A stretch of DNA of 59,658 nt from Alectoria sarmentosa (Eukaryota > Ascomycota > Lecanoromycetes > Lecanorales > Parmeliaceae), in contig WOGZ01000214.1 of assembly GCA_009733775.1 (NCBI GenBank), positions 1 to 59,658 on the forward strand, given 5' to 3'. Of the stretch, positions 32,407 through 43,398 are shown one piece after another (the first letter of the stretch is position 1; every line of letters starts with the position of its first letter). The notes under the pieces are model-generated. The model saw only the letters and a list, made by a program, of their open reading frames with translations, was not told where the DNA came from and ran no database searches. The translations under genes and the position numbers were made by a program.

Positions 32407-33122
32407 TTACAGCATCCATCCAATCCCGCCGACCCATTTCTTCCGCGTCGATGTCCTACATTGCAGACATTCTCTGCCCACGCCAACTTCCACAACGGCG
32501 CACGTCCCGCACACTCTTCTGCAGCAAGAGCGACACGCATAGTACGCTCCGTCCATTTCCCCACCATCCGTTCCACTCATGCCAATATCGGAGTCCTGAG
32601 TGGGTAGCGGAGCTTCGCAGTCATCGCAAGTAATGATGGGAGTAGCGTCGGTCATCATCGGCTCAGAGACAGTAGGGGTTGAAGAGGATATAGGCCAAAA
32701 GTTGTGAAGAGATGTTTGTCGTTGTGGAGGCGACGGTGGAGTGTGGACGGTTTGAGATGGCGCAGGATATTCAGTACATGGAGGAGATCGTGCGGCTGAG
32801 AAAAGCCTTTGGTATGTTGTTGCTATCAGAAAGCCGCATCAGCGAAAGAGGATGGAATAGGAGCAGAAGGGTCTCGAATCCAATGCGAGAGATATGTACC
32901 ATGAATTTTAGATTCATCGGGTCTATTGTCGCGAAACCTTTTCCTTGTGCGCGAATTGAGGTGAGAAGGAGCGATCTCAGGACGGTGAATAGGTTGCGCG
33001 GAGAGAGAAGAATCATCGAGCATAGAGATGTCCGGACATGGGCTCGAGGAAGGGTCGCGTGAGGGAAAAGTGGCGGTGCTCGATGAGGATGGAGAGTCGG
33101 AGCGTTTGCGCTTGGAAGCCAT
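32407..33122 (-). CDS. small cysteine-rich putative zinc-binding protein
   Basis: Two exons (33122-32900, 32795-32407) with a 104-bp phase-1 intron GTACAT...CAG; 203 residues. The N-terminus is basic and Ser-rich (MASKRKRSDSPSSSST), fitting a nuclear signal. The linker joined by splicing contains a short hydrophobic motif LHNFWPI. The C-terminus has paired cysteines: ITCDDCEAPL, YACRSCCRRVCGTCAV and RECLQCRTS. This spacing suggests two zinc ions bound in a treble-cleft or ribbon-like fold. It is a recurring type of fungal uncharacterised protein to my knowledge, but I cannot name it. It is divergent from the MEMO1-family gene. Confidence 0.75.
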
Positions 33123-33562
33123 ACTGTAAATCAGGGCAAGGATTGAGTTGGGCTTCTCTTATGATATGGAGAGCTCTTGTATGTTTTGAATTTGAAAGTT
33201 GATGACGGGCACACTTTCAATTTCGGACAACGCGAAAGCATGCCCACGCGCCAATGACCGAGGGGCGACCAAGACCAATGATCGGCGCTTTGCTTAAATA
33301 GACAGTTATTGGCGAGCTTCAATCCACGAGGGAAAGAGTACCCGGGAAAGGCCAACGGGAACCACCACAACGGCTCAACGGCTATCAAGCATCGAGCATC
33401 TGATAAAAGTTACAATGATCTATACCTAGGCTACTTGTGAATGTTGAAAGAAAAGGCAGATCTCGTACGTAGGTATAGGCGCTCCCAAAAATTGCCTTTC
33501 TGGTCACTCAGCCACTCAATCATCTCGGTCATCACAAACGACCAGGTATCTCAAAGTCGAGA
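33123..33562. promoter_or_regulatory. divergent promoter region
   Basis: 440 bp between the divergent starts of the cysteine-rich gene and the MEMO1-family gene. No site was identified. Confidence 0.45.
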
Positions 33563-34662
33563 ATGGAGTCACTCTCTATACGGGAAGCCAGCCATGCTGG
33601 ATCATGGTACACTGATCATGGCCCAACGCTAACGAGCCAACTTCAAGGCTGGCTAGAAGATGCTAAACAGGACATGGGTCATCTGGGAGAAGTTCCAAGA
33701 CCAGGTGCCAGAATCATCATTGCTCCGTAAGTCGGAAACGACTCCGACGATTGTGTCTAAAAGCTTCTGACTGTCTTCAGACATGCTGGATATGCATATT
33801 CGGGCCCTGCAGCAGCGTGGGCTTACAGGATGCTTGATGTGTCAAAAGCGTACCACATGCCAGGCTCTCCGTGATGCATGTCCGTCTACTGATGCACTCC
33901 AGTAAGCGTGTATTCCTTCTGGGACCCTCTCATCATCTCTATCTGCCCGGTTGTGCTCTATCGAACCATACCCACTATGCCACACCCAATGGTAATCTTC
34001 CACTGGATCAGACTACGATTGAGACCTTGCGCCGTACTGAACAATTCAAGAACCTGTCCGTCTCATCTGACTCTTCGGAGCATAGTCTTGAAATGCACTT
34101 ACCTTATATTCATCACCTCTTGAGTTTGTCCTTCATGGAATCAGATTTCCCACCTCTGGTTCCAATCTTGGTTGGCAGTACGAATCCTTCAACGGAAAAA
34201 GAATTTGGTACACTACTGGCACCTTATGTCGCTGACCCTGCCAACGTTTTCATCATCAGCAGTGACTTTTGCCATTGGGGCTCCCGCTTCAGCTACACAT
34301 ATTATTTACCTGCCAGCACCACGGATCCCTCCGATGGCATGTCTCTCAGATCAAAGGACCGACCAAGAGATCCGCCTATCCATGAGAGCATTGCTAGACT
34401 TGACAAAATGGCTATGGTGGCGATTGAACACGGTCAGCATGCCGATTTTCTTGCCACTTTGCGGGATACGGGGAACACCGTTTGTGGAAGGCATCCCATT
34501 GGAGTGATCATGGCGGCGATCGAGACTCTGAAAAGTCAAGAAACATCAGGAGGTGATTTGGATCAGGGCAAATTTCACTTCATCAGATATGAGCGGAGTA
34601 GCAATGTTGTCGAGGGGAAAGACAGCAGCGTCAGCTATGCCAGCGCTTTCGCAGTGCTGTGA
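33563..34662 (+). CDS. MHO1: MEMO1 family protein
   Basis: Three exons: 33563-33726, 33781-33849 and 33903-34662; 330 residues. Introns are 54 and 53 bp, both phase 2. The start gives MESLSIREASHAGSWYTDHG, the family N-terminus. HAGYAYSGPAAAWAYRML and RVFLLGPSHHLYLPGCAL are completed by splicing; then SEHSLEMHLPYIHHLL, VPILVGSTN, IISSDFCHWGSRF and TVCGRHPIGVIMAAIE. These match the MEMO fold, related to nonheme-iron dioxygenases, with conserved His, Asp and Cys in the pocket. Human MEMO1 affects cell motility and redox or copper handling; the yeast homologue is Mho1. The precise fungal role is not established. Confidence 0.93.
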
Positions 34663-35428
34663 GATGCAAACTGAATAAATTCGGTACTTCATTTCCCCTA
34701 GGCTCAAGGCTCACTGCTGGAAGACGCTGTTTTCTTCTTGCGCGCAAGACGTATCAGAGATTGTAGGGGTTTGCTTTGCGCATGTCGCGTCAGGCATGCG
34801 AGAGCAGCCTACACACGGATTCTGTTCATGATTGGCTATGTTCTTGTCCCCGCGCTTACAGGAACTCGGCTGAAACTATAACTGCGTGCCATGTGCATAT
34901 TTTCATCCCTGAGGAATGGCTCTTTTGGATACCGTCACCGATCTAGAAGACTTTGGATATCTTCTCACACAATCATTGCAGACTTCATGAAATGTCTCGT
35001 GGTCATCTGGAAAGAAAGTCGGTTGCGATGCGGCACTGAGTTCCCTGGAGGCTTCGCCCTAACCGATGAACCGACATACTTTTCCTCGTAAGCACACAGA
35101 ATGCATCATCATGAGACAGCCGAGACGTTGTCAAATTTGATCAACCGTCTTGCTACTTCCCGGTGTCTCGTGCTTAATGACCAACCAGGTCTTTCAAGCG
35201 CTGGCGGACACGCTACATTCGAGCATCTTCCGAAATTTCAAACCATCTCCAATAACATTGGCCCGCTATAGCTTTATAGTCTCCAACCATTTCCACGTGC
35301 TTCTGACTCACGCCCACTTTCTCTACCGGCTCCTCGTACCTGCATCTCTCTCGAACTTTCCTCTCCCCTAGTTTTTTCTGTAAATTGCATCAACCTACTA
35401 CAACATTCCTACTTACCCATCCGCGACA
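34663..35428. other. intergenic, no gene seen
   Basis: 766 bp between two plus-strand genes. A pyrimidine-rich promoter-like segment precedes the secreted-protein gene. No RNA gene or repeat was recognised. Confidence 0.5.
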
Positions 35429-36265
35429 ATGTCTCCAATACTCTCTCTTCTCGTCGGCCTCACCGCTCTCATCCCTCAAGCCTTCTCCATCAGCATACCC
35501 GCGGATCCCGCTGTCGGCTTGACAAACAGCATCAGCGTCGACATCGCTGACGACAACAATCCTCTGCCACCATCGCCGCCAGGCTGGTACCACATCCCCG
35601 GAACCTCCCTCTGTACGTATCCCTCGAACCCTACCTTCCCCCCCCCCTTCACTCACCCCAGATCCTCAACCTCGACCTAAATCGTGTCCCACTTCCAACC
35701 CCCCATCCTAAAAGAGAAAAAACAAAAAAAAAAAAAAAAAAAACCGCATCGCTGACTCCCACCACGTCCAGCCATCAACCTCCTCCTCCCCTACGGCGCC
35801 GACCTGCCCTCCCAACCCGACGCCCTCGCCTGCCTCGCCGCCGCCCAAACATCCATCGCCACCAGCATCGCCGCCCAAGGCGGCGACGGCCCCATCCCGA
35901 CCCGTCGCTGGCAGTTCGCAGCCGACCACGTCCAGCTGGTCGCCTCGTGCCCTTTCAGGAACCTCGGCACCTACGGTCAGCTCTCGTCGGGTCTGACGGG
36001 CTTGCTGCATCTGATGACGGCGGCGGGAGGGCCCGGCGTGAGGCGGCTCCGGTGGGTCCTGGGCGATGACGTGCAGGGCATCGTGATGAATGGGGCTATT
36101 GGGCCGGATGTGGATGTGGATGCGGGAGGTGGGGCGGGCCAGGCGGGTGCGACGGCCGTGAGCTCGATGGGCAATGGGACCGTGGCGAGTACGGTGGCGA
36201 CGGCGACGGCGACGGCGACGCAGAGTGTGGGTATTGTAGGGTATGAGGAGCTGTTCAGCACTTGA
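35429..36265 (+). CDS. small secreted protein of unknown function
   Basis: Two exons (35429-35612, 35772-36265) with a 159-bp phase-1 intron GTACGT...CAG; 225 residues. The N-terminus MSPILSLLVGLTALIPQAFS is a classical signal peptide with cleavage expected after the Ala/Ser-rich end. The mature part contains GWYHIPGTSL, CLAAAQTSIATSIAAQGG and RRWQFAADHVQLVASCPF, with few cysteines. The 3' portion is GC-rich and encodes a Gly/Ala/Val/Thr-rich tail including a run of Ala-Thr from a GCGACG microsatellite near 36195-36220. Family not recognised; an extracellular or cell-wall location is inferred from the signal peptide. Confidence 0.75.
35724..35743 (+). repeat. poly(A) tract inside intron
   Basis: An uninterrupted run of 20 A, preceded by shorter A runs from 35710, lies inside the intron of the secreted-protein gene. 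Confidence 0.95.
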
Positions 36266-36513
36266 GGGGGCCGATGGGGAGGGAACAATGGGGATGGAAA
36301 AGGTCGGATTTGTTGTTTCATGGGGTCAAGCAACATGGGCGGATAGATGAGGACATGCATGTTTCAGGACTGGGATAAAAGTATTAAAGATTACTAAACA
36401 CTAGTCTGGTTGCCAGATTCCACAACACATACATACAAAGTTCATTAGCAATTGTGATCAAAATTACACCTACACGATGTCTTTTCTTCCAACCTCGACG
36501 AGTTGCCCCTCGA

Positions 36514-38382
36514 TCACTGCTCCCCCTCTCCATCATGAGAATCAAAGCCCGCATCCGGAATCTCAAGCGACAAGTCCCTCAGGTGCCTTCCTCCTTCCGG
36601 TCCCGTAGCTTGCCGTTCCTTGGCAAAGGGATATGGCGACATGGGACGCCTTCGCGGAGGAGGCCTTGCGAGAGGCCCACCTTCGTCCCGCATCCCAATT
36701 GGCATGTCCGCCTTGGCTGCTTGGCCAGACCTCCGGTACAGTCCGGTTTCCCGGTCCCTTTGGTCCCGAGGCGGGGTGGCAGGACGAGTATGCAAGGCTG
36801 AAGCGGGTGTGGGGGAGGGTGTGGGTTTCGGACTGACAGACGTGGACCTTTGATCTAGAGCCTGAGCTGCAAGGTTGGATTCTTGGACTCTGGTATTTTC
36901 TGCATCGTCACCGGCACTATGTGCTCCTTCCTCCAGAGCCGGACTCGTGATGCTAGATTCAATGACTGCACGGTTCGCTATATTGTCACCGGGATTCGGG
37001 TCGATGCCGTGCAAGACGGTGTGGGTGCGACATGGTGGTACCATCATTGACATATTTGAATTTGCGGTTTGTGTGGCGGCCTTGGCTAAGTTACGATTTT
37101 TGCGCTCGCGCTGTTTCCGTTCATTATCAGTCTTTTCCGTATCAGCATCGTCAGCATCAGCAGTAGGACTAGTAGGGGTGATCGGCACCCTGGCTGGAGA
37201 CCGTTTGGCTGTCGGTATCGATTCCGCGTGAGCAGAGGAGCAAGAATCGCAAGGCGAGGGCGGCTCGCCGATAATGAAAGATTCGGTATGTGTTTCTGCA
37301 TTCTGGTCTTGAGGACTCAGACGAGGTGTGGCGTAGTATAGACCAGAGGGACAGTCTCCTTCGATGTATCCACGCTGGTCGATGATGCACAAAGGCTTAG
37401 TATTCCTAGGTTTACGAAGCCTGACGCCCTGGCAACCACCTCGATCGTTGTCGTCATCTTCGGGCTCATCGCTTCCAGATGAGGCATTCGAGGTAGAGGA
37501 GGAGGGGGTTCTGGTGATTGCGTCGCCATCGCTATCCAGGGTAAGAGAGTGCTCATTGAAGGGTCCGGTAGTTTCGCCATTGTTCCAGCCGCCACCCATG
37601 CGCGAGGATGAAATTGTAATGCTTCTGCTTTTGTCGAGTTTTAGCAAAAACAATCGAGGGATTCCGGCCTTAACCTACCGGATGGGAGAATTGGCAGTCC
37701 GAGTGATAATTTCACCAATGGGACGGTCAATTCCGGACCAAGCAGCCTCATTCGATGGGTGTTGTGGTTCATTCATACGAGCCCCTGTGGGAGCAACGTC
37801 CCCACTCGATTCTTGACCGTTCGTGCGCGGATCTTCATCTTGTGGAAGCGAGCTTGTGCTACGCACGTCGCTGAGGGCGCAAGGGATTTCGGCCTCAGTA
37901 TCTATTGGATCTGTGGAGGATGAACCGTGCTGGGTCTCCAGATCTTCAATGGGTTGATATTTCCTTGTGTTGAACCTCGCAATCATGAAAAGGTCCTTGA
38001 ACACCTTACGATTCTGGGAGATTTCGAAAATTGTAATTGCCCATGCGTAGATTCCACAGACGAGCAGGAAGAAGAGGTAAAAGTGCAATAACGCATACAC
38101 TGGTCTATTGACTGGTTGGTTCTCGAGCCAAGTTCCCATCAGATCCCAAAGCGATAATAAGTTGCGGAAGTAGAGAGCAGCGGCAGCCATCCACGCTATG
38201 TGGACTAGGAAGGCGGACCATAGTAACAGCGCACGCCCTTCTGGTGGTTGACAGGCTCGGCACGAGTCCCTTGCCCTTTCGAATAGAGGCTGGAGGCCGG
38301 AGACGAGCCGGACGACTACGGTGGCTGTACTGGCTAAGCCGACCAAATCCAGCACAGCACTGAGAAAACTATGTGGAACCAT
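36514..38382 (-). CDS. multi-pass membrane protein with long disordered tail
   Basis: Two exons (38382-37679, 37627-36514) with a 51-bp phase-2 intron GTAGGT...AAG; 605 residues. Three hydrophobic helices occupy the N-terminal 130 residues: FLSAVLDLVGLASTATVVVR, LLLWSAFLVHIAWMAAAALY and ALLHFYLFFLLVCGIYAWAI. The remaining two thirds are polar, Ser/Thr/Pro-rich and apparently disordered (SDEPEDDDNDRGG, PTPSPTPASALHTRPATPPR), with a repeated Arg-Pro-rich end. The first exon alone would end right at the donor, so the tail depends on splicing; the fit at RRSITISSSRM supports it. No family was recognised. Confidence 0.72.
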
Positions 38383-39365
38383 GACAAGTGAGGAGTGTGA
38401 GATATTGATATGGTGAGATGAATTTCAACGAGAGTAGGGAAGGAGGTTCGCAAGTGCCTTATTAGAGCTTTGCTTGAACCGTGATGAAACCTCCCATGCG
38501 GCCATTTTATTTATAGAAGACTGCTTGGGGATGCCCCCAGATACGTTGTCAAGTTCACCAAAAAACGGGGGCAAAATGACTATGGTTGCTAGGTTGGTGG
38601 TCAGGATGCCAAATTTAGAAAGCTCGATTTGATCATATTGCAAAGACCACAATGGAGATACCTGCGCGATGTGCTTGCAATGAGCGGATTATGTTGCATT
38701 GAAGAGTAGTGAGCAATTTTTGCAGGGAAGGGAAGAATGACGGCGGAAAAGGTTCGCAAAAAGAGCAAGCAAGCCTGAGGTAGGACCAATCCACCAAAAG
38801 CACCAAACATGGATGTTCACCTATGTCTGAACTAAAACGCGAAAAGGAAAAGTTTCGAATGGAGAGACGAGCCTGTGAAAGAAGGGAGAGTTTGAGAGGG
38901 AAATCTGTGGCAACACTACGAGGCAAAAATTCGCGACAGTATTGAGTATTCCAGGAATTGGCTACCACGAGCAGCAGCACTTGAGAGATTCGAGAGAGCA
39001 AATGAAGGCTCCGGGTTCGGTCTTGTCCTGGATTTGGACACACAATGAGGTCACAAAGCATCATTTTTCCAAATTTGACTTTAGACAACCAGAGTGGAGC
39101 CTGAGGGTAAGCCCTGTGGGTCACATCAGGAGTGGCGCTTCTGCTCTCAAGTCCACTGGTTCCCTTAGCCACACAATTATTGGCTAAGCAAAACCACGGA
39201 TACTGCCATTGAGAGCAAAAGCCACTTGGGCCTTTGCTACATTATGATATTACTGACATAATCGCTTCGGCATTCGTGGAAGACCTCAGTCATGCGTGAA
39301 CACTTGTCACTTGTGCGAGCTGATGATCAACAAAGATTTTCCATCAAAAGCTGAGGTAGGCAAGC
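38383..39365. other. intergenic, no supported gene
   Basis: 983 bp between two minus-strand genes: the promoter of the membrane-protein gene and the 3' flank of SWC3. A 179-codon minus-strand frame (38633-39172) has no recognisable domain and a random-looking composition. Confidence 0.5.
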
Positions 39366-41052
39366 CTAAGCTGCCAGGGGCATGATGGAGTTTGGTGGTG
39401 AATACACTGGTCGGACTGGTTGTGGATCTGGTTGTGGAGCTATTTCTGGCTTTGGTGGTCCCTCAGCGTCTGGGGCTCGTGGTAGCCTAGTTGCAAGAAA
39501 CACTGTCTCCGCTGGACTCATCTTGTCGAAGACACTGTCCATATATCTTCTCACTTCGTCTGGAGGTGCAACGATTTTAGCCAGCGGCTCCAAGATTCGT
39601 GGGTGGGGCGTTGATAAGCGCAGGGTGACCGGTTGGTAGTAATTTTTGGTGTCCTTGTACTTCCCTGGCTTTGCTGTACTACCTCTTCTGATTACCAAGA
39701 ACGAGACAATGACCTGCGTTCCTCCATAGAGATATTCGAGAATGCTGAATCTTGGGAATGAGAAACGGTCACCCGTACCTCCAAAATCGAAAACGATGGA
39801 GTTGATCTCGGGCTTGTGCACAGTATATGCCGACTTTGAGCTTGCTGACGGAGCTGTAAAGGTTTGGATTTTTGAAGAGGGTTCAGTCTTGATAGATGGA
39901 ATTTGTGCATGAGGATTTGAGTAGGGCGCTACCGAGGGCATCTGTGTCCAAGAACTATCTGGCGTTGAAGTAGGAACAACGACCTTAGATACGTATTCCT
40001 GCCCACCACGCGGAGGCGGCTGAGTTTGGTTGTCATCTTGCAAAGGCTCAGTCGGATTTGGCTGGCTTTTCAAGATTGAGTTGAGCTCGTCGATATGATC
40101 TTGAAAATCTTTAAGCTGAGTTTGAGACGCTTGACCGGAGGCTACTACTTTCATGAGAGTTTTGAGACCGTGATCAGAGGCGGCCCGAGTGGCTAACATT
40201 TGAATGACTGGGTCTTGTTTGGGCTCACCATTCTGACCCTGAGATCCGCCCTGCTGACTATTACTTCTTGCCCTTGATGGCTTAGGTGGTTTAGGATTAA
40301 CAACGGACGCTGGAGTGGGTAATGTTGGGTCGTTTATAGGGGGCAGTCCTTGAGGGCCAAATTGAGCAAAGCCTTCGCGGAATGGAGGAAGGGTAGTTTT
40401 TGAGGGAAGACCTTGTTGTTGACCCTGGTATTTCGGAGGTGCCGGAGCTGTGTTGTATTTGTACGGAGGATACGTCGCAGCAGTCGCGAAGGGATTGTAT
40501 TGTGGGCTCGAAAGTGGAGGAGGTTGTACAGGCGCATAAGCCATGGGATTGTCCTTCACAGTGTAGAGTGTGATCTCGAAAACGTGGGGCTCGATGATCA
40601 ATGAGCAGACGCCGAGCTTTGACATTGTCTCTTTCGGCGGGTTGGGAGCCTCGAACACAGGTTTTTTCTTGGTAGGTTTCTCCCAATAGCGTTCGAAGAC
40701 TCCGTCCTTGAGCCATTTCTGCCGTGACTGTTCTATGGACGCAGCCAATACACCACTGTTATTGGTAAGCATCAGGGACAAAATGCGCGGGAAGTGCCCA
40801 CCTCTCGGCAATGGTCTGGTATGCTTGGGTTGACAGATTTGCATCTTGTGGTTCGGAAAGAGTTGGCAGCAGACGTGGATCTTTGAGCCTGAAAGGCAGT
40901 CCTTCTTCCATAGGCTCGGTTGGTTGCGGTGGAGCGGAGGGTGGAGGAAGAGGTGCTCGGGGTGGTGCTGGGGGGGACAGGGCCCGTTTCTTCGTTGGAG
41001 GCTCACCACGATTCCTCGTAGATAGTCTTCTCTTGTCCATGGTATCGACCAT
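39366..41052 (-). CDS. SWC3: SWR1 chromatin-remodelling complex subunit Swc3
   Basis: Two exons (41052-40802, 40755-39366) with a 46-bp phase-2 intron GTGGGC...CAG; 546 residues. A second Met four codons in (MDKRRLSTRNRGEP) may be the real start. The Swc3 signature is formed over the splice: YQTIAESGVLAASIEQSRQK, then FERYWEKPTKKKP. Later come LGVCSLIIEPHVFEITLYTV, DPVIQMLATRAASDHGLKTL and INSIVFDFGGTGDRFSFPRF, followed by TPHPRILEPLAKIVAPPDEV. The middle is Pro/Gln-rich. Swc3 belongs to the SWR1 complex, which deposits histone H2A.Z. It diverges from the broken methyltransferase gene. Confidence 0.9.
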
Positions 41053-41525
41053 CTCCGATTAGAAGGGTAGGAGCAGACCTAAGAGTTTAAGGATATTTGA
41101 ACTGCATTTAGGAGTCGAGATTGCGAGCATCAGGAAAGCGCGTCACAGCGTCTCTTGGCGGCTGGTCCTGGCGTGGCCGCTTTAGCGAGTGAGCTAGGTG
41201 AACAAGGGAAAAGCGACACTTGATTTGCTCATTAAGTAGAATATCCAAAATCTGTATGTTGTAAGGAGAGGAGCATATCAGCTCACAACCAGACCGCCTT
41301 GAGGGATAAGAAGCTTTGTCACCGTATGAGCTGATATGCAAGCTCAGATGCTACATGAGTCGCAATCGATAGACGATAGAAATTGATTGTTCATTCTATT
41401 CTGCCATAGTCGGTTACGCTGCGCTACGGGATGGGGGAAAAATGTTGGGTTTTCGGATTGGGGCGGGATTGGGTCCTCTTCGAGTTCCACGGCTATCGTG
41501 TCCTCTAATCCTTTAGAGAGAAAAA
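41053..41525. promoter_or_regulatory. divergent promoter SWC3/methyltransferase
   Basis: 473 bp between divergent starts. No specific element was identified. Confidence 0.4.
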
Positions 41526-42525
41526 ATGTCTGAAATAGAGAAGCGAGAGACGTCGGACCCAGACTGGTCAAACGCCTACCGAGAAGACAAAACGGTCCCA
41601 TGGTACCGCTCGAACATTGACCAAAAAAGTAACACCAGAAGTACATACGCAAACCCTATCCCTCCCCTTCCCTCCATCAGAATTAATACTCCACCCGTCA
41701 GACCCGAAAGCTGCTCGAGCAATACAGCAAGGTCCCATCAGCCCAGGTCCTCCAACATGTTCACACAATAGTATGTCCCCTCATTGCCGACCCCACCATC
41801 TTCACAAAAATATCGCTCACATCTCCCAGCGCGACAAAGCCTGGGCCGTTCGCTCCTACCCCTGCACCGGCCTTGGTCTCTGGCTCGATCCCATGCTGCC
41901 CAAATCCCCCGCCTACGCTTCCATAATCCAGAAACTGCAAGCCGGGGCCTCATTCCTCGACATTGGCTGCTTCATCGGGCAGGATCTCCGGCGTCTTGTG
42001 GCAGATGGCGCGCCGTCAGATCGTCTTTACGCTGTGGATGTAGTCAGTCATTGGGATGTAGGATACAAAAAAAAAGTATCGTGACCGCGACAGATTCTCC
42101 GCGCACTTCATTGAGGCGGATATTCTGTATCCGAACGTGGAGGTGCGGGCGCTGATGGGGACGGTTGATGTGGTTTCAATTATACGCATGTGTTGCATCA
42201 GTGGGATTGGGAGGATCAGGTGATGGCCGTGGAGCAATTAGTGAAGCTTTCATCGGGAAAGGGCGCAATGGTTGTGGGGTTTCAGGTTGGGAGTGTAGGG
42301 GCGAGAGAAAGGAAGGCTTCGGGGTTGGCGAAGTCGGATGCGTATTGGCATGATCAGTGGAGTTTCCAGAGGATGTGGGATGAAGTCGGGAGGGAGACAG
42401 GGACAGAATGGGAGTGTGAGGCCAGGATGCTGGGTTGGGAGGAGGTCGGGTGGGATCCAAGGGATACGGAGTACTTGGGGGATGAGGCGAGGGTTGTTGA
42501 GTTTGTGGTTAGGAGGATGATGTGA
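41526..42525 (+). pseudogene. SAM-dependent methyltransferase gene with three frameshifts
   Basis: The conserved pieces lie in order but in changing frames. Exon 1 (41526-41640) reads ETSDPDWSNAYREDKTVPWY; an extra base, probably in the A6 run near 41622-41627, shifts the frame before KVTPE. Intron 41641-41701, exon 2 41702-41770 (TRKLLEQYSKVPSAQVLQHV), intron 41771-41829, then exon 3: RDKAWAVRSYPCTGLGLWLD, ASFLDIGCFIGQDLRRLVAD and LYAVDVV. An A9 run at 42067-42075 carries another extra base before YRDRDRFSAHFIEADILYPN. Near 42178-42183 one base is missing before THVLHQWDWEDQ. Motif I of class-I methyltransferases (DIGCFIGQD) is present. A repaired frame would give about 292 residues. Either a recent pseudogene or, for the two homopolymer sites, sequencing error. 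Confidence 0.75.
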
Positions 42526-43398
42526 GGTGGAGTGTGGATGTCAATGAGGTTTGTTTGGAGACCCTTGGTGAATAACGGTCAGAGCCGAACAAAGCGATTG
42601 CCTCTTCCGGACAGTACTTTAAGTTCACGAGGATCGGATTACTTATATAACCTAAAAAGAGCCTTTCAAGCGCCCGAGCAAGGCCACAATTATCTCCGTC
42701 ATCGGTGGTGATATATCTGGGGCCTATCATACCTCCAACTTTCATCCATCTCTATTGCCTACAAAGCTCCAAAAGTCAGACCGAAGGCTGCTCACAGTCC
42801 TTCTCCGATACGATCGAAATTGGCTGCCCATCAATCATGGCCTGACGTAGTACCATTTATTGGTTAGCTGCTCAAGAATCCAATTTTCCTCAATTCTTGA
42901 AGGGGCGAGGAGCGCAGTCGACGGGGGCAGATATGTACTCACGGTTGGTATATAAAATTGCCTGGCGCATTGGCAACGGCTGGCGACAAGTCTTGTACAT
43001 CGTCTACCATGCGCCCTCTCTCTCTCTTGCGTTGTGCGTGGACACGGATTTCGCGAATTATGTATCTATCTATGTGGGAACAATTTGTATACTTTGCATT
43101 TCTTGCACACACTTACTCGATGTCGTAGCAGATTGTTGGGCATCTTCGCTGGGATTCGCGTATTTGGACTGCCATTGTTGCCGTACGTCTTGTGCGGTAT
43201 TGGTACGGGCTGCGGACAACGCTGTTATACATAGTGACCCTTACTCACCTTTTGACTTGGGCTGATGACGGTTACCTTTCCTCACTCTGAAACAATGACG
43301 ATCACTCTTCCATATTCTGTGACAATTACGGCTATCTAGCGATGCGTTCACGGATAGGCGTTTACGCAATGCAATCTCTTCTTTGAGCTCGATCTCGC
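42526..43398. other. intergenic, no supported gene
   Basis: Lies between the broken methyltransferase and the cluster regulator. A 122-codon plus frame (42897-43265) is Cys-rich but has no recognisable domain. Probable left border of the polyketide cluster. Confidence 0.5.

Noticed and set aside
38633..39172. 179-codon minus-strand frame
   Set aside because: Composition looks random, no motif, sits between two genes; could not be linked to either by splicing.
42897..43265. 122-codon Cys-rich plus frame
   Set aside because: Cysteines do not form a known pattern; no neighbouring exon fits.
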